From NCBI RefSeq assembly GCF_001544755.2, contig NZ_FCOF02000014.1:1-64000 (forward strand): a DNA stretch of 64,000 nt, in the 5' to 3' direction. This document shows positions 53,068-61,310 of this stretch, piece by piece. The notes beneath the pieces were generated by a model. The model was given only the letters and a program-made list of their open reading frames with translations, did no database searches and was not told the origin of the DNA. How positions within the stretch are numbered: position 1 is the first letter of the stretch; every line of letters begins with the position of its first letter. The translations under genes were made by a program, and so were the position numbers. The DNA comes from Caballeronia catudaia. Lineage in GTDB: Bacteria; Pseudomonadota; Gammaproteobacteria; Burkholderiales; Burkholderiaceae.

Positions 53068-54729
53068 ATGGACAAACCCGTGATCCTCGCCGTCGACGAC
53101 GACCCCATCGTGGCCGGCGCGGTCGCGCGCGATCTGCAGGTCGCGTATGGCGAGCACTACCAGATCGTGCGCATGGATTCGGGTCCGGCGGCGCTCGAAG
53201 CAGCGCAGCATCTGCGCCTGCAGAATCGCTCCGTGGCGCTTTTCATCGCGGATCAGCGCATGCCGAAAATGAGCGGCATCGAGTTCCTCGAACAGGCCAT
53301 CGAACTGTTTCCCGAGGCCAAGCGCGTGCTGCTGACCGCTTACGCCGACACCGATGCCGCCATCCGCGCGATCAACACGGTGCATCTCGATCAATATCTG
53401 CTCAAGCCGTGGCATCCGCCCGAGCAGAACTTCTATCCCGCGCTCGACGATCTGCTCGCCGACTGGCACGCGTCGTCGCGCTCGGCGTTTCAGGGCATCC
53501 GCATTCTCGATCATCGCTGGTCGCCGCAAGGGCATCAGTTGCGCGATTTCATGGCGCGCAATCACATTCCGTTCCGCTGGTTCGATGTCGAGCGGCACGC
53601 CGAGGCCGATCCGCTGCTGAATGCGCTTGCCCCGGGCCAGCGTCAGTTGCCCGTCGTCGTGTTCGAGGACGGCTCCGTGCAAAGCCGTCCGACGATCGCG
53701 CAAATCGCTGAAAAAGTCGGGCTGCACACGCGCTCGACGACGCCTTTCTACGATCTCGTCATCGTCGGCGGCGGGCCGGCGGGACTGGCGGCGGCCGTGT
53801 ATGGCGCATCGGAGGGGCTGCATGTCGCGATCATCGAGTGCGATGCGCCCGGCGGCCAGGCGGGCACGAGCTCGCATATCGACAACTATCTCGGCTTTCC
53901 GTCCGGCGTGAGCGGCGCGGATCTTTCGAGGCGCGCGCTCGCGCAGGCGCGGCGCTTCGGCGCCGAGATGATCCTCACGCAGCACGCGGTGGGATTGCGC
54001 ATCGAGCCGCCGTACAAGTTCGTCAAGCTCTCCGATGGCTCCGAGGTGAGCTGTCTCGCGCTGATGGTCGCGAGCGGCGTGTCGTATCGCAAGCTGGAAG
54101 CGCGCGGCATGCACGAGCTCACCGGCGCGGGCGTGTACTACGGCGCGGCGCTGGTGGAAGCGGTCGCGTGCTCGAAGCAGGATCTGTTTATCGTGGGCGG
54201 CGCGAATTCGGCCGGGCAGGGCGCGATGTTTCTGTCGAAGTACGCGCGCTCGGTCACGATCCTGTGCCGCGGGCCATCGTTGAGCGTGGGCATGTCGCAT
54301 TATCTCGTCGAGCAGATTCACGAGACGGAGAACATCCATGTCCGGCCGCATACGGAAGTCGAAAGCGTGAGCGGCGATGGCCATCTCGCGGAGATCACGC
54401 TGCGCGACCTGCAGACCGGGCGTTCGGAAACGGTGCCGGCGAGCGGGCTTTTCGTGTTCATCGGCGCGGCGCCGTGCACGGAATGGCTGCGCGGCGTGGT
54501 GGAGCGCGACGAGCACGGTTTTCTGCTGACGGGCCGCGCGCTCGTGAAAGGCGGGCGCGCGCCCGCGGGATGGGAGCCCGGCCGCGACCCGTTCCTGCTT
54601 GAAACGAGCGTGCCCGGCGTCTTCGCGGCGGGCGACGTGCGCGCCGATTCGGTCAAGCGCGTCGCCGCGGCGGTCGGCGAGGGTTCGATCGCGGTGCACT
54701 TCATTCATCAATATCTCGCCAACCCATGA
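53068..54729 (+). CDS. Receiver / glutaredoxin-like / thioredoxin-reductase-like fusion flavoprotein
   Basis: A 553-residue fusion. Residues 1-125 are a receiver domain with the acidic pocket (VDDDP, 9-13), phospho-Asp D62 (FIADQRMPKMSG), T90 and K113 (LLKPW). Residues about 145-225 are a thioredoxin/glutaredoxin-like domain where the active-site CPxC is WSPQGH and LPVVVFEDGSVQSRPT marks the cis-Pro region. Residues 229-553 are TrxR-like: DLVIVGGGPAGLAAAVYGAS (FAD), GGQAGTSSHIDNYLGFPSGV and DLFIVGGANSAGQGAMFLSK (NADPH), ending VFAAGDVRADSVKRVAAAVG. The redox-active CATC pair is missing; only a single Cys (VACSKQD) lies nearby. It may be a phospho-regulated flavin oxidoreductase or redox/pyridine-nucleotide sensor. 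The kinase gene overlaps its stop by 4 bases. Confidence 0.9.
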   Translation: MDKPVILAVDDDPIVAGAVARDLQVAYGEHYQIVRMDSGPAALEAAQHLRLQNRSVALFIADQRMPKMSGIEFLEQAIELFPEAKRVLLTAYADTDAAIRAINTVHLDQYLLKPWHPPEQNFYPALDDLLADWHASSRSAFQGIRILDHRWSPQGHQLRDFMARNHIPFRWFDVERHAEADPLLNALAPGQRQLPVVVFEDGSVQSRPTIAQIAEKVGLHTRSTTPFYDLVIVGGGPAGLAAAVYGASEGLHVAIIECDAPGGQAGTSSHIDNYLGFPSGVSGADLSRRALAQARRFGAEMILTQHAVGLRIEPPYKFVKLSDGSEVSCLALMVASGVSYRKLEARGMHELTGAGVYYGAALVEAVACSKQDLFIVGGANSAGQGAMFLSKYARSVTILCRGPSLSVGMSHYLVEQIHETENIHVRPHTEVESVSGDGHLAEITLRDLQTGRSETVPASGLFVFIGAAPCTEWLRGVVERDEHGFLLTGRALVKGGRAPAGWEPGRDPFLLETSVPGVFAAGDVRADSVKRVAAAVGEGSIAVHFIHQYLANP

Positions 54730-56129
54730 GCGATCCATCGATGCTCTTCGAGATGCCGCTTTTTGCGGGATTGTCGGCCGAGCGGAAGGTTTGGCTGCGC
54801 GCGAATCTGAGCGAGCATCGGCTGAAGAAGGGCGACGTTCTGATGCGCGAAGGGCAGACGGTGACGCATCACTACATTCTGCTCGAGGGCGAGCTGCTGA
54901 CGGAGAAGCGCGTCGCGGGCCGTCAGGTGATCGACGACACGCGGACCGCGCCGGTATCGGTGGCGGAGGCCTCGCTGCTCGCGGGCATGCCGCTGCCGCT
55001 CACCTTCACCGCGAACACGGATTGCTATCTCGTCTCGCTGACCGAGAGCGTCGTGCGCACGCTGATGAACGAATGCGAGTCGTTCAGCAAGCAGATCTTC
55101 CGTTCGATGTACGGCCGCATCAGCGCCTACGACATGTTCATTCTCAGCGGCGAAAAACTTGCCGCGCTGGGACGGCTATCGGCAGGGCTCGCGCATGAGC
55201 TGAACAATCCGGCGGCGGCGGTGTCGCGCGCGGCGGACGGCATGCGCGATGCGCTCGACAGCCTGCATCGCGCGACGCGCGCGCTCGTCCTGAGCGCGAT
55301 GCCCGCTGAGATCATGAATACGCTCGACGCCTGGGCGAGCCGCGCGCCGCCCGCCATCGACGCCACGCCGCAGGGCGCATTGCGGCAGAGCGAGGCGGAA
55401 GACCGTTTCGCGCAGTGGCTCTCATCGTATGGATTCGAGAAGCCCTGGCTCATCGCGCCGCGGCTCGTGGCGGCGGGCTTTGCGCCCGACGAGCTGGAGG
55501 CCGTGGCGCAGCGCGCGAGCCGCGATCAGTTCGTCGCGGGCGTGCGCTGGCTCGCGGCGACCTTCGAGATGCGCTTTCTGTCGGAGCAGACGTGGCTCGG
55601 CGCCGGGCGCATCTCCGAGATCGTGAAGGCGATGAAGTCGTATTCCTACATGGATCAGGCGCCGCTGCAGGAAGTCGACATTCACAGCGGCATCGAGGAT
55701 ACGTTGACGATCATGCAGCATCGCCTGAAGCATGGCGTCGTCGTGAAGCGGGACTACGATCGCGCGCTGCCGCCCGTGCCGGTGTACGGCAGCGAGATGA
55801 ATCAGGTGTGGACCAACCTGATCGACAACGCCATCGACGCAATGGACGAAAGCGGCGAGCTCACGATCCGCTCGCATCAGGAAGGCAACTGCGCGGTGAT
55901 CGAGATTTCGGACACCGGCCACGGCATTCCCGCCGATATCCTGCCGCGCCTCTTCGAGCCGTTCTTCACGACGAAGCCGCCCGGCAAGGGCAATGGCCTC
56001 GGGCTGCACATCGCGTACCGGACGGTGGTGCTGCGCCACGACGGACGGCTCAATGTCGTGGCCAACGAAGGCGGGACCACGTTTCAGGTGCGCCTGCCGC
56101 TCGTGCACCGGCACGCGGCGGTGCGATGA
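54726..56129 (+). CDS. Cyclic-nucleotide-domain histidine kinase
   Basis: A 467-residue soluble sensor kinase. An N-terminal CAP_ED domain (residues 6-120; MPLFAGLSAERKVWLRANLS, LKKGDVLMREGQTVTHHYIL) is followed by the H-box LAALGRLSAGLAHELNNPAA (H157), a long helical linker (residues about 190-300), then a HATPase domain with N-box VWTNLIDNAIDAMDE, G1 DTGHGIP, F-box FEPFFTTK and G2 GNGLGLHIAYR. The CAP_ED lacks a clear full cAMP-binding arginine cassette, so another ligand or none is possible. The ATGA overlap couples it to the receiver/TrxR fusion, which is its natural phosphotransfer partner. Confidence 0.92.
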   Translation: MSDPSMLFEMPLFAGLSAERKVWLRANLSEHRLKKGDVLMREGQTVTHHYILLEGELLTEKRVAGRQVIDDTRTAPVSVAEASLLAGMPLPLTFTANTDCYLVSLTESVVRTLMNECESFSKQIFRSMYGRISAYDMFILSGEKLAALGRLSAGLAHELNNPAAAVSRAADGMRDALDSLHRATRALVLSAMPAEIMNTLDAWASRAPPAIDATPQGALRQSEAEDRFAQWLSSYGFEKPWLIAPRLVAAGFAPDELEAVAQRASRDQFVAGVRWLAATFEMRFLSEQTWLGAGRISEIVKAMKSYSYMDQAPLQEVDIHSGIEDTLTIMQHRLKHGVVVKRDYDRALPPVPVYGSEMNQVWTNLIDNAIDAMDESGELTIRSHQEGNCAVIEISDTGHGIPADILPRLFEPFFTTKPPGKGNGLGLHIAYRTVVLRHDGRLNVVANEGGTTFQVRLPLVHRHAAVR

Positions 56130-56134
56130 GCGCG

Positions 56135-57670
56135 TCAGCCTGGCGTGCGCCCGGAGACCGTGACGTGATGGGCGTCGTAGGACGGCGCGTTTTCATCGGC
56201 GGGCAATGACGAGCCTTGCGCCGCCGACAGAAGGCTTTCGACGGACGGGCCCATCGCGTCCGTGAACGTCTTCGGATGCACGCCGATCGCGAGCACCAGC
56301 ACGGCCATCGCGCCGAACAATGCGAACTCGCGCTTGCCCAGATCGCGCAGCATCGCCACGCGGTCGTTCTTCACCGCGCCGAAGATCACGCGCTTGACCA
56401 TCCACAGCGTATAGGCCGCGCTCAGAATCAGCGACGATGCCGCCGCCGCGCCGATCCAGAAGTTCACGCGGATCGCGCCCATCAGCACCAGAAATTCGCC
56501 GACGAAACCCGACGTGCCCGGCAAGCCGACATTGGCCATCGAGAACAGCATCGCGCAGGCGGCGAACCTCGGCATCGTGTTGGCGACGCCGCCGTAGGCA
56601 TCTATCGAACCGTTGTTCGTGCGCTCGACCAGCACGCCCGTGCATAGCAGCATCGCGCCGGACACGATGCCGTACGACAACATCTGCACGACCGCGCCTT
56701 CGGTGCCGAGGCGGTCGAAGGTGAAGAGGCCGAGCGTGACGAGCCCCATGTGCGCGACGGCCGAGTACGCGAGCAGCTTGCGCATGTCCGTCTGCGCGAG
56801 CGCGACGAGACTGCCGTAGATGACCGCGACGAGCGACAGCGCGATCATCGCCGGGGCGAAGAAATGCGCGGCGTCGGGCACGATCGGCAGTACGTAGCGG
56901 AGCATCCCGTAGCCGCCGATCTTCAGCATGCCGAGCAGCACCGCCGCGCCAGTCGGCCCTTCTGCGTTGACGTCGGGCAGCCAGGTGTGGACCGGCCACA
57001 TCGGCACCTTGACGGAGAAGGCCGCGAGGAAACAGACGAAGATCGCGATCTGCGGCGCGAAGCCAAGTTCGAGATGGCGCCATGCGTCGATGTCGAAGGT
57101 ATGCGCCTGCGACCACAGATAGATCAGCGCGGCGAGCATCGCGAGCGAGCCGAGCAGCGAGAAGAAGAAGTAGCGGATGGCCGCGTAGACGCGCCGCTCG
57201 CCGCCGCCCCACGTGCCGATGAGCAGATACAGCGGAATCAGCGACGCCTCGAAGAACACGAAGAACAGCATGCCGTCGAGCGAGGCGAACACGCCCTGCA
57301 TGCAGCCCGAGAGCACGAGAAACGCGCCGTAATACTGCGCGACCTGCTTCGTGACCGACTGCCACGACGCGATGAAGACGATGAGCGTCGTCACCGCCGT
57401 CAGCACGGTGAACCACAGCGAAATGCCATCGACACCGAGGTGATACGCGATGCCGAACTGCGGCAGCCATTCAACGCGCTCGACGAACTGCATCGCGCCC
57501 GAGGCAGCGTCGAAGTGCGCGACGAGCGGCACGAGCGGCAGCGCGCCGAGCACCGCGCCGAACAGGGCGGCCGCGCGCGCGAGCGTCGCGGACGGGCTGA
57601 ACGTCAGCACGAAGATGCCTGACACCACGGGAATCCAGATGAGAAAGCTGAGGACTGACGGCAGATGCAT
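56135..57670 (-). CDS. nuoM: NADH-quinone oxidoreductase subunit M paralogue (isolated)
   Basis: A 511-residue, 14-TM proton-pumping antiporter-like subunit. Motifs are FGIAYHLGVDGISLWFTVLT, FFVFFEASLIPLYLLIGTWG (the key Glu of TM5), FSVKVPMWPVHTWLPDVNAE (key Lys of TM7 and the amphipathic link) and LLAYSAVAHMGLVTLGLFTF. It normally forms the middle pumping unit of complex I. Here it stands alone: no nuoL, nuoN or other nuo gene adjoins it. Two possible starts; I chose the ATG at 57670 (MHLPSVLSFLIW), with MFSQARSS at 57733 as alternative. It is convergent with the CAP_ED kinase. It may be a spare subunit or part of a cation antiporter. Confidence 0.9.
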   Translation of the reverse strand: MHLPSVLSFLIWIPVVSGIFVLTFSPSATLARAAALFGAVLGALPLVPLVAHFDAASGAMQFVERVEWLPQFGIAYHLGVDGISLWFTVLTAVTTLIVFIASWQSVTKQVAQYYGAFLVLSGCMQGVFASLDGMLFFVFFEASLIPLYLLIGTWGGGERRVYAAIRYFFFSLLGSLAMLAALIYLWSQAHTFDIDAWRHLELGFAPQIAIFVCFLAAFSVKVPMWPVHTWLPDVNAEGPTGAAVLLGMLKIGGYGMLRYVLPIVPDAAHFFAPAMIALSLVAVIYGSLVALAQTDMRKLLAYSAVAHMGLVTLGLFTFDRLGTEGAVVQMLSYGIVSGAMLLCTGVLVERTNNGSIDAYGGVANTMPRFAACAMLFSMANVGLPGTSGFVGEFLVLMGAIRVNFWIGAAAASSLILSAAYTLWMVKRVIFGAVKNDRVAMLRDLGKREFALFGAMAVLVLAIGVHPKTFTDAMGPSVESLLSAAQGSSLPADENAPSYDAHHVTVSGRTPG

Positions 57671-57999
57671 GGGTTCGGTCGAAATCGAAAGCAAAGCGCG
57701 GCCGGCACGCGATGAGCGTGCTTGCGAAAACATTGCGCGATGACAGTGGAATGTAAGACAGGACGGTCGCGCGGATAGTCTCAGACCGGGCGCAACCTAA
57801 GGGTTAACGAGAATAACTCAAAGAAAAGATTTTGGGGGATTTGCGGCGCATCAAATTCATTGTGCGCGGCGGGATTGACATTTCCACGGCTTTTGCCGGG
57901 CGAAGGCGTCGGAGTGAATAAAACCGTTCGTTCGCTCCGGGCTTGCCCTGATTTGCCTTGAGCCGGCTGGCCCTTAGCCTAGAACGCAAGGAGACACGC
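57671..57999. other. 329-base intergenic stretch between nuoM paralogue and small exported protein
   Basis: It contains the divergent upstream regions of the two genes. No coding frame of note. An AT-richer patch with AAAGAAAAGATTTTGGGGGA at 57820 and a TTGACA at about 57876 could be promoter elements, but no well-spaced -10 is visible. AAGGAGACACGC just before 58000 is the ribosome site of the next gene. Confidence 0.5.
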
Positions 58000-58227
58000 A
58001 TGCAGAAGATATTCAAGGCCACCGTTCTGGCGCTCGTCGCGTACCTCGTCGCCGACCGCGCGACGCTCCACGCTCAGGGAAGCGAAGTCGCGGCGGCGTC
58101 GTGCGTCGAGCGCGCCGCGCAGATCGAATTCGACGCGCTCGCCAAGGGCTTCAGCCACGCCGCCGCGAGCAGCCAGCGCGACGCGTCCCGGTCGCAATGT
58201 CTCGTGTCGGGACGCGCGCGCTCCTGA
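58000..58227 (+). CDS. Small secreted protein, 75 residues
   Basis: A 75-residue protein with a signal peptide (KIFKATVLALVAYLVADRAT, cleavage near LHAQG). The mature part has two cysteines (CVERAAQIEFDALAKGF; SQCLVSG) that may form a disulfide in the periplasm. AAGGAGACACGC gives a strong ribosome site. I do not recognise the family. Confidence 0.7.
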   Translation: MQKIFKATVLALVAYLVADRATLHAQGSEVAAASCVERAAQIEFDALAKGFSHAAASSQRDASRSQCLVSGRARS

Positions 58228-58234
58228 ACTGCCG

Positions 58235-59569
58235 TCAGTTCAGCTTCACCGTGGGGCGCACGCGTTCGCGCAGCCATTGGCTCGCCGCGTACATCGCCGC
58301 GCGCTTGACGCCCGTCAGCCCCATGATGTGCCTGCGATAAAGATGCCGGTAGGCCGACGCCGCGATCCATCCGTCGACGAACAGCGGCCCGCGCAGCAGC
58401 TCGCTCATCAGCGCGCCCGCCGCGCCCGCGCGTCCGAACGAAATGAGCGTGCCCTGATCGCGATATGAGAAGTCCTGCACGGCTCGACCGTCGAGACGCC
58501 GCGTGAGGGCATCGGCGAGATAGACCGCTTGCTGGCACGCGGCCTGCGCGCGCGGCGGCACGAGCGCGTCGCCTTTCGATGCGGCGCACGCGGCGCAATC
58601 GCCCATCGCGTAGATGCCTGAGTCGGGCGCGATCTGCAGATTTCCATCGACGATGACCTGTCCCAGCCGGTTTAACGGCAAGCCTTCGAGCGTGCGCAAC
58701 ACGGGCGGTCCTTCGACGCCCGCGGCCCAGATCGTGATGTCGCTCGCGAGCGTTTCGCCATCGGCGGTGACGACGGCGTTCGCTTCCACCGACTGCACGC
58801 GGCAGCCGAGCCGCACGTCGACGCCGAGCCCGCCGAGCACGTCTTTCGCGCGCGTCGAGATGCGCTCGGGCAACGCGGGCAGCACGCGCGGCGCGCCTTC
58901 GAGCAGGCGGATGCGGATATCGTCGGACGGATCGAGCGAGGCGAGATGATAGTCGCGCAGCATTTCCGCGGACCCGCGCAGCGCGGCGGCCAGCTCGACG
59001 CCGGTCGCGCCGCCGCCGATCACCGTCACCGACACGGGCGTCTTGACGGCGTCATGGCCCGAACGCAGCAGGCTCGACAGCAGACGCCGCCTGAAGGTCT
59101 CCGCCTGATCCACGGTTTCGAGCGTCAGCGCATGCTCGTTCGCACCCGGAATCGAAAAGAAATTGGTGACGCTGCCGAGCGCGAGCACGAGCGTATCGAA
59201 CTGGAGCGTCCGGCGCGGCAAAAGCGGGCGGCCATCGACATCGGTTGTCTCGTCGATGACGATCTCGCGGCGGCCCCGATCAATGCCCGACAGCGCGCCC
59301 TGTTCGAAGCGGAAGTGGTTCCATTTCGCGTGCGCCGCGTAATCGATCTGATGACTGGCCGCGTCGATCTGGCCTGAAGCGACTTCATGCAGGAGCGGCT
59401 TCCAGAAGTGCGTCGGAAAGCGGTCGATGAGGATGACTTCGGCCCGGCGCCGCTTGCCCGGACCATTGCCGAGCCGCGTCGCGAGCTCGAGCCCGGCCGC
59501 GCCGCCGCCCACGATGACGATGCGGTGGGGCGTATCGACCTGGTGTCGCGCATAAGTGTTCAACATCAT
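58235..59569 (-). CDS. ndh: Type II NADH dehydrogenase (NDH-2)
   Basis: A 444-residue two-dinucleotide-binding flavoprotein. HRIVIVGGGAAGLELATRLG binds FAD, FDTLVLALGSVTNFFSIPGA and SVTVIGGGATGVELAAALRG (NADH Rossmann fold) follow, then IWAAGVEGPPVL and GIYAMGDCAACA (FAD site). The C-terminal part (SELLRGPLFVDGWIAASAYR, HLYRRHIMGLTGVKRAAMY) is the membrane-attaching amphipathic region. NDH-2 oxidises NADH and reduces quinone without pumping protons. The ATG at 59569 is preceded by GGGAGA; an ATG eight codons upstream is less likely. Convergent with the small secreted gene, divergent from the LysR gene. Confidence 0.93.
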   Translation of the reverse strand: MMLNTYARHQVDTPHRIVIVGGGAAGLELATRLGNGPGKRRRAEVILIDRFPTHFWKPLLHEVASGQIDAASHQIDYAAHAKWNHFRFEQGALSGIDRGRREIVIDETTDVDGRPLLPRRTLQFDTLVLALGSVTNFFSIPGANEHALTLETVDQAETFRRRLLSSLLRSGHDAVKTPVSVTVIGGGATGVELAAALRGSAEMLRDYHLASLDPSDDIRIRLLEGAPRVLPALPERISTRAKDVLGGLGVDVRLGCRVQSVEANAVVTADGETLASDITIWAAGVEGPPVLRTLEGLPLNRLGQVIVDGNLQIAPDSGIYAMGDCAACAASKGDALVPPRAQAACQQAVYLADALTRRLDGRAVQDFSYRDQGTLISFGRAGAAGALMSELLRGPLFVDGWIAASAYRHLYRRHIMGLTGVKRAAMYAASQWLRERVRPTVKLN

Positions 59570-59698
59570 CGTTCTCCCATCGATTGAATGCATGCGTGTC
59601 GCCGCGGGCCTTGCTTGACGACGTCATGGGAAAAAATATAAGGTCGAGGAAACATTTGCGCTATTTAGTATTTATCGCCGACTCATAAGTTTTCACTA

Positions 59699-60613
59699 AT
59701 GTTAAAGACGACGACCTTCCGCCAGTTGCGCACTTTGCAGACCGTTGCGCGCGTGGGCAGCATTTCGGGCGCGGCCGAGGAATTGCATCTGACGCAGCCG
59801 GCGGTATCGCTGCAAATTTCGCTTCTGGGCGAGGCGGCGGGCACGCCGCTCTTGCGCCGCGTGGGGCGCGAGATTCAGTTGACCGCCGCGGGCGAAGTCA
59901 TGGCGCGTTACGCGAACGAGATCCTGAGTTTGTGGAACGAGGCCGGCGAAGAAGTCGCGGCGTTGCGCGGAGAACTGGGCGGCACGTTGCGCATCGGGGC
60001 GATCACGACGGCGGAGTATCTCGTGCCGCCGCTGCTCGTGAGATTCACGAAGGAGAGGCCGGGCGTGAAGCTGCAGTTTCGCATCGGCAATCGCGATGAC
60101 ATCGTGCGGATGCTCGCGACAAACGAGATCGACCTCGCGATCATGGGACGGCAGCCGCGCGAGTTGCGCACGAGCGCCGCCGCGTTCGCGAAGCATCCGA
60201 TGGCGTTCGTCGCCGCGCCATCGCATCCGCTCATGCGCGCGAAGCGCGTGTCGCTGACCGATCTCGAATCGGCCAACCTGCTCGTGAGGGAGCGCGGCTC
60301 GGGCACGCGCGTCGCGATCGAGGCGCTGTTCAAGGAAGCGGGATTGAAGCTGCATGCGGCGTCGGAGCTATCGAGCAACGAGGCGATCAAGCAGTTGGTC
60401 GAAGCGGGGCTCGGCGTCGCGTTTCTTTCGCTGCATGCGTGCGCGCTGGAGATGCAGGCGGGACTGCTCGCGACGCTGCGCGTGCCATCGACGCCGATCG
60501 AGCGGTTCTGGCATGTCGTGCATATGTCGGAGCGGAGGCTGCCTCAGGTGGCGAATGCGTTTCGGGAGTTTTTGGTGCAGTCGGGGGCGGGGGCGGGGCG
60601 GAAGGCGCGGTGA
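59699..60613 (+). CDS. LysR-family regulator, CbbR-like
   Basis: A 304-residue LTTR. The HTH is RQLRTLQTVARVGSISGAAE then LHLTQPAVSLQISLLGEAAG, and the effector domain begins GTLRIGAITTAEYLVPPLLV, with FRIGNRDDIVRMLATNEIDL followed by AIMGRQPRELRTS, the CbbR-type signature (GNR...LAIMGRxP). CbbR senses NADPH or Calvin-cycle intermediates in autotrophs. No cbb gene is near, so this copy may sense another metabolite and regulate the divergent NDH-2 gene 129 bases away (ATG to ATG). The ATG at 59699 has no clear ribosome site. Confidence 0.92.
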   Translation: MLKTTTFRQLRTLQTVARVGSISGAAEELHLTQPAVSLQISLLGEAAGTPLLRRVGREIQLTAAGEVMARYANEILSLWNEAGEEVAALRGELGGTLRIGAITTAEYLVPPLLVRFTKERPGVKLQFRIGNRDDIVRMLATNEIDLAIMGRQPRELRTSAAAFAKHPMAFVAAPSHPLMRAKRVSLTDLESANLLVRERGSGTRVAIEALFKEAGLKLHAASELSSNEAIKQLVEAGLGVAFLSLHACALEMQAGLLATLRVPSTPIERFWHVVHMSERRLPQVANAFREFLVQSGAGAGRKAR

Positions 60614-60645
60614 TTGCAGAGCGGAAGATACCGATGTGAGCTCGC

Positions 60646-60924
60646 CTAACGGTACTCGTCGATGTCGATTTCTATCCCCGTGGCATCGGCCATTTCTCGA
60701 ATGTCGTCGGGTACGTCTGGCATGCGATTGCCGGATTCGTTGATCCAAAAGCAGAAGAAGCGAGCGCTCGCGCCTTGCTGCTGGAGATGTTCGCGAAGGT
60801 CGGCACGCGGAAGGCCGAGCCGTGTTATGAGGAACCGAAAATGCGGCCCGAGCGTATCGCTCTGAACCACGCCTTCGCTGTCGAAACTCCAGACGCCGGT
60901 GCGCCGCAGCCGTGACTCAACGAA
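60646..60924 (-). pseudogene. Truncated DUF4279-like protein
   Basis: The minus-strand frame reads LRRTGVWSFDSEGVVQSDTL, GPHFRFLITRLGLPRADLRE, HLQQQGASARFFCFWINESG, NRMPDVPDDIREMADATGIE and IDIDEYR, which matches the second half of DUF4279 proteins. A stop (TAA, 60925-60927) closes the frame upstream, so the first half of the domain is lost. The longest frame with a start begins at the GTG at 60870. Such small proteins occur among immunity genes beside polymorphic toxins. Best viewed as a degraded relic. Confidence 0.6.
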
Positions 60925-60977
60925 TTAGCGCCACGCTTCGCGCGATCCTGAATGCGGCGGCAATCGCGTGGACGTGA

Positions 60978-61112
60978 AACGCCTGCACGGTCATCTACGT
61001 GCGTGGCAGCGACATCGAGATGACCGATATCGGCGGATACGAGGAGGCCTCACGATTCCCGCGCCGAGCCGACAATTTCTTCAATCTGGATATCGTTTCG
61101 GACAACTCTTAA
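60978..61112 (+). pseudogene. Gene-tail remnant
   Basis: The frame reads TVIYVRGSDIEMTDIGGYEE, ASRFPRRADNFFNLDIVSDN, S, stop at 61110. It opens directly after an in-frame TGA at 60975-60977, has no start codon or ribosome site, and its residues look like a genuine protein end. The parent gene is not recognised. Part of a zone of gene debris before the effector at 61311. Confidence 0.45.
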
Positions 61113-61172
61113 TTCACTATATTATTGATTCTGGGCAGCAAATTCTTGCGTAACAATCTGCCGGGCCTCTAA

Positions 61173-61307
61173 GTCCGCGTGGGCTTCACGAACGATGACA
61201 TCGACAGGGTGTTCGTGATGGGCGCGCATTTCGATTACTCGAAACGCAAGCACGTTCACGGACTGGATGGATTTAAGCCTACCAACTACTGTCCGCTGAC
61301 GCTTTAA
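61173..61307 (+). pseudogene. Second gene-tail remnant
   Basis: The frame reads VRVGFTNDDIDRVFVMGAHF, DYSKRKHVHGLDGFKPTNYC, PLTL, stop at 61305. It opens after a TAA at 61170-61172 and lacks a credible start. The sequence is protein-like and well composed. Its stop lies three bases before the start of the M23/GH19 effector, as if it were the tail of the gene formerly upstream of it. Confidence 0.45.
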
Positions 61308-61310
61308 ATC

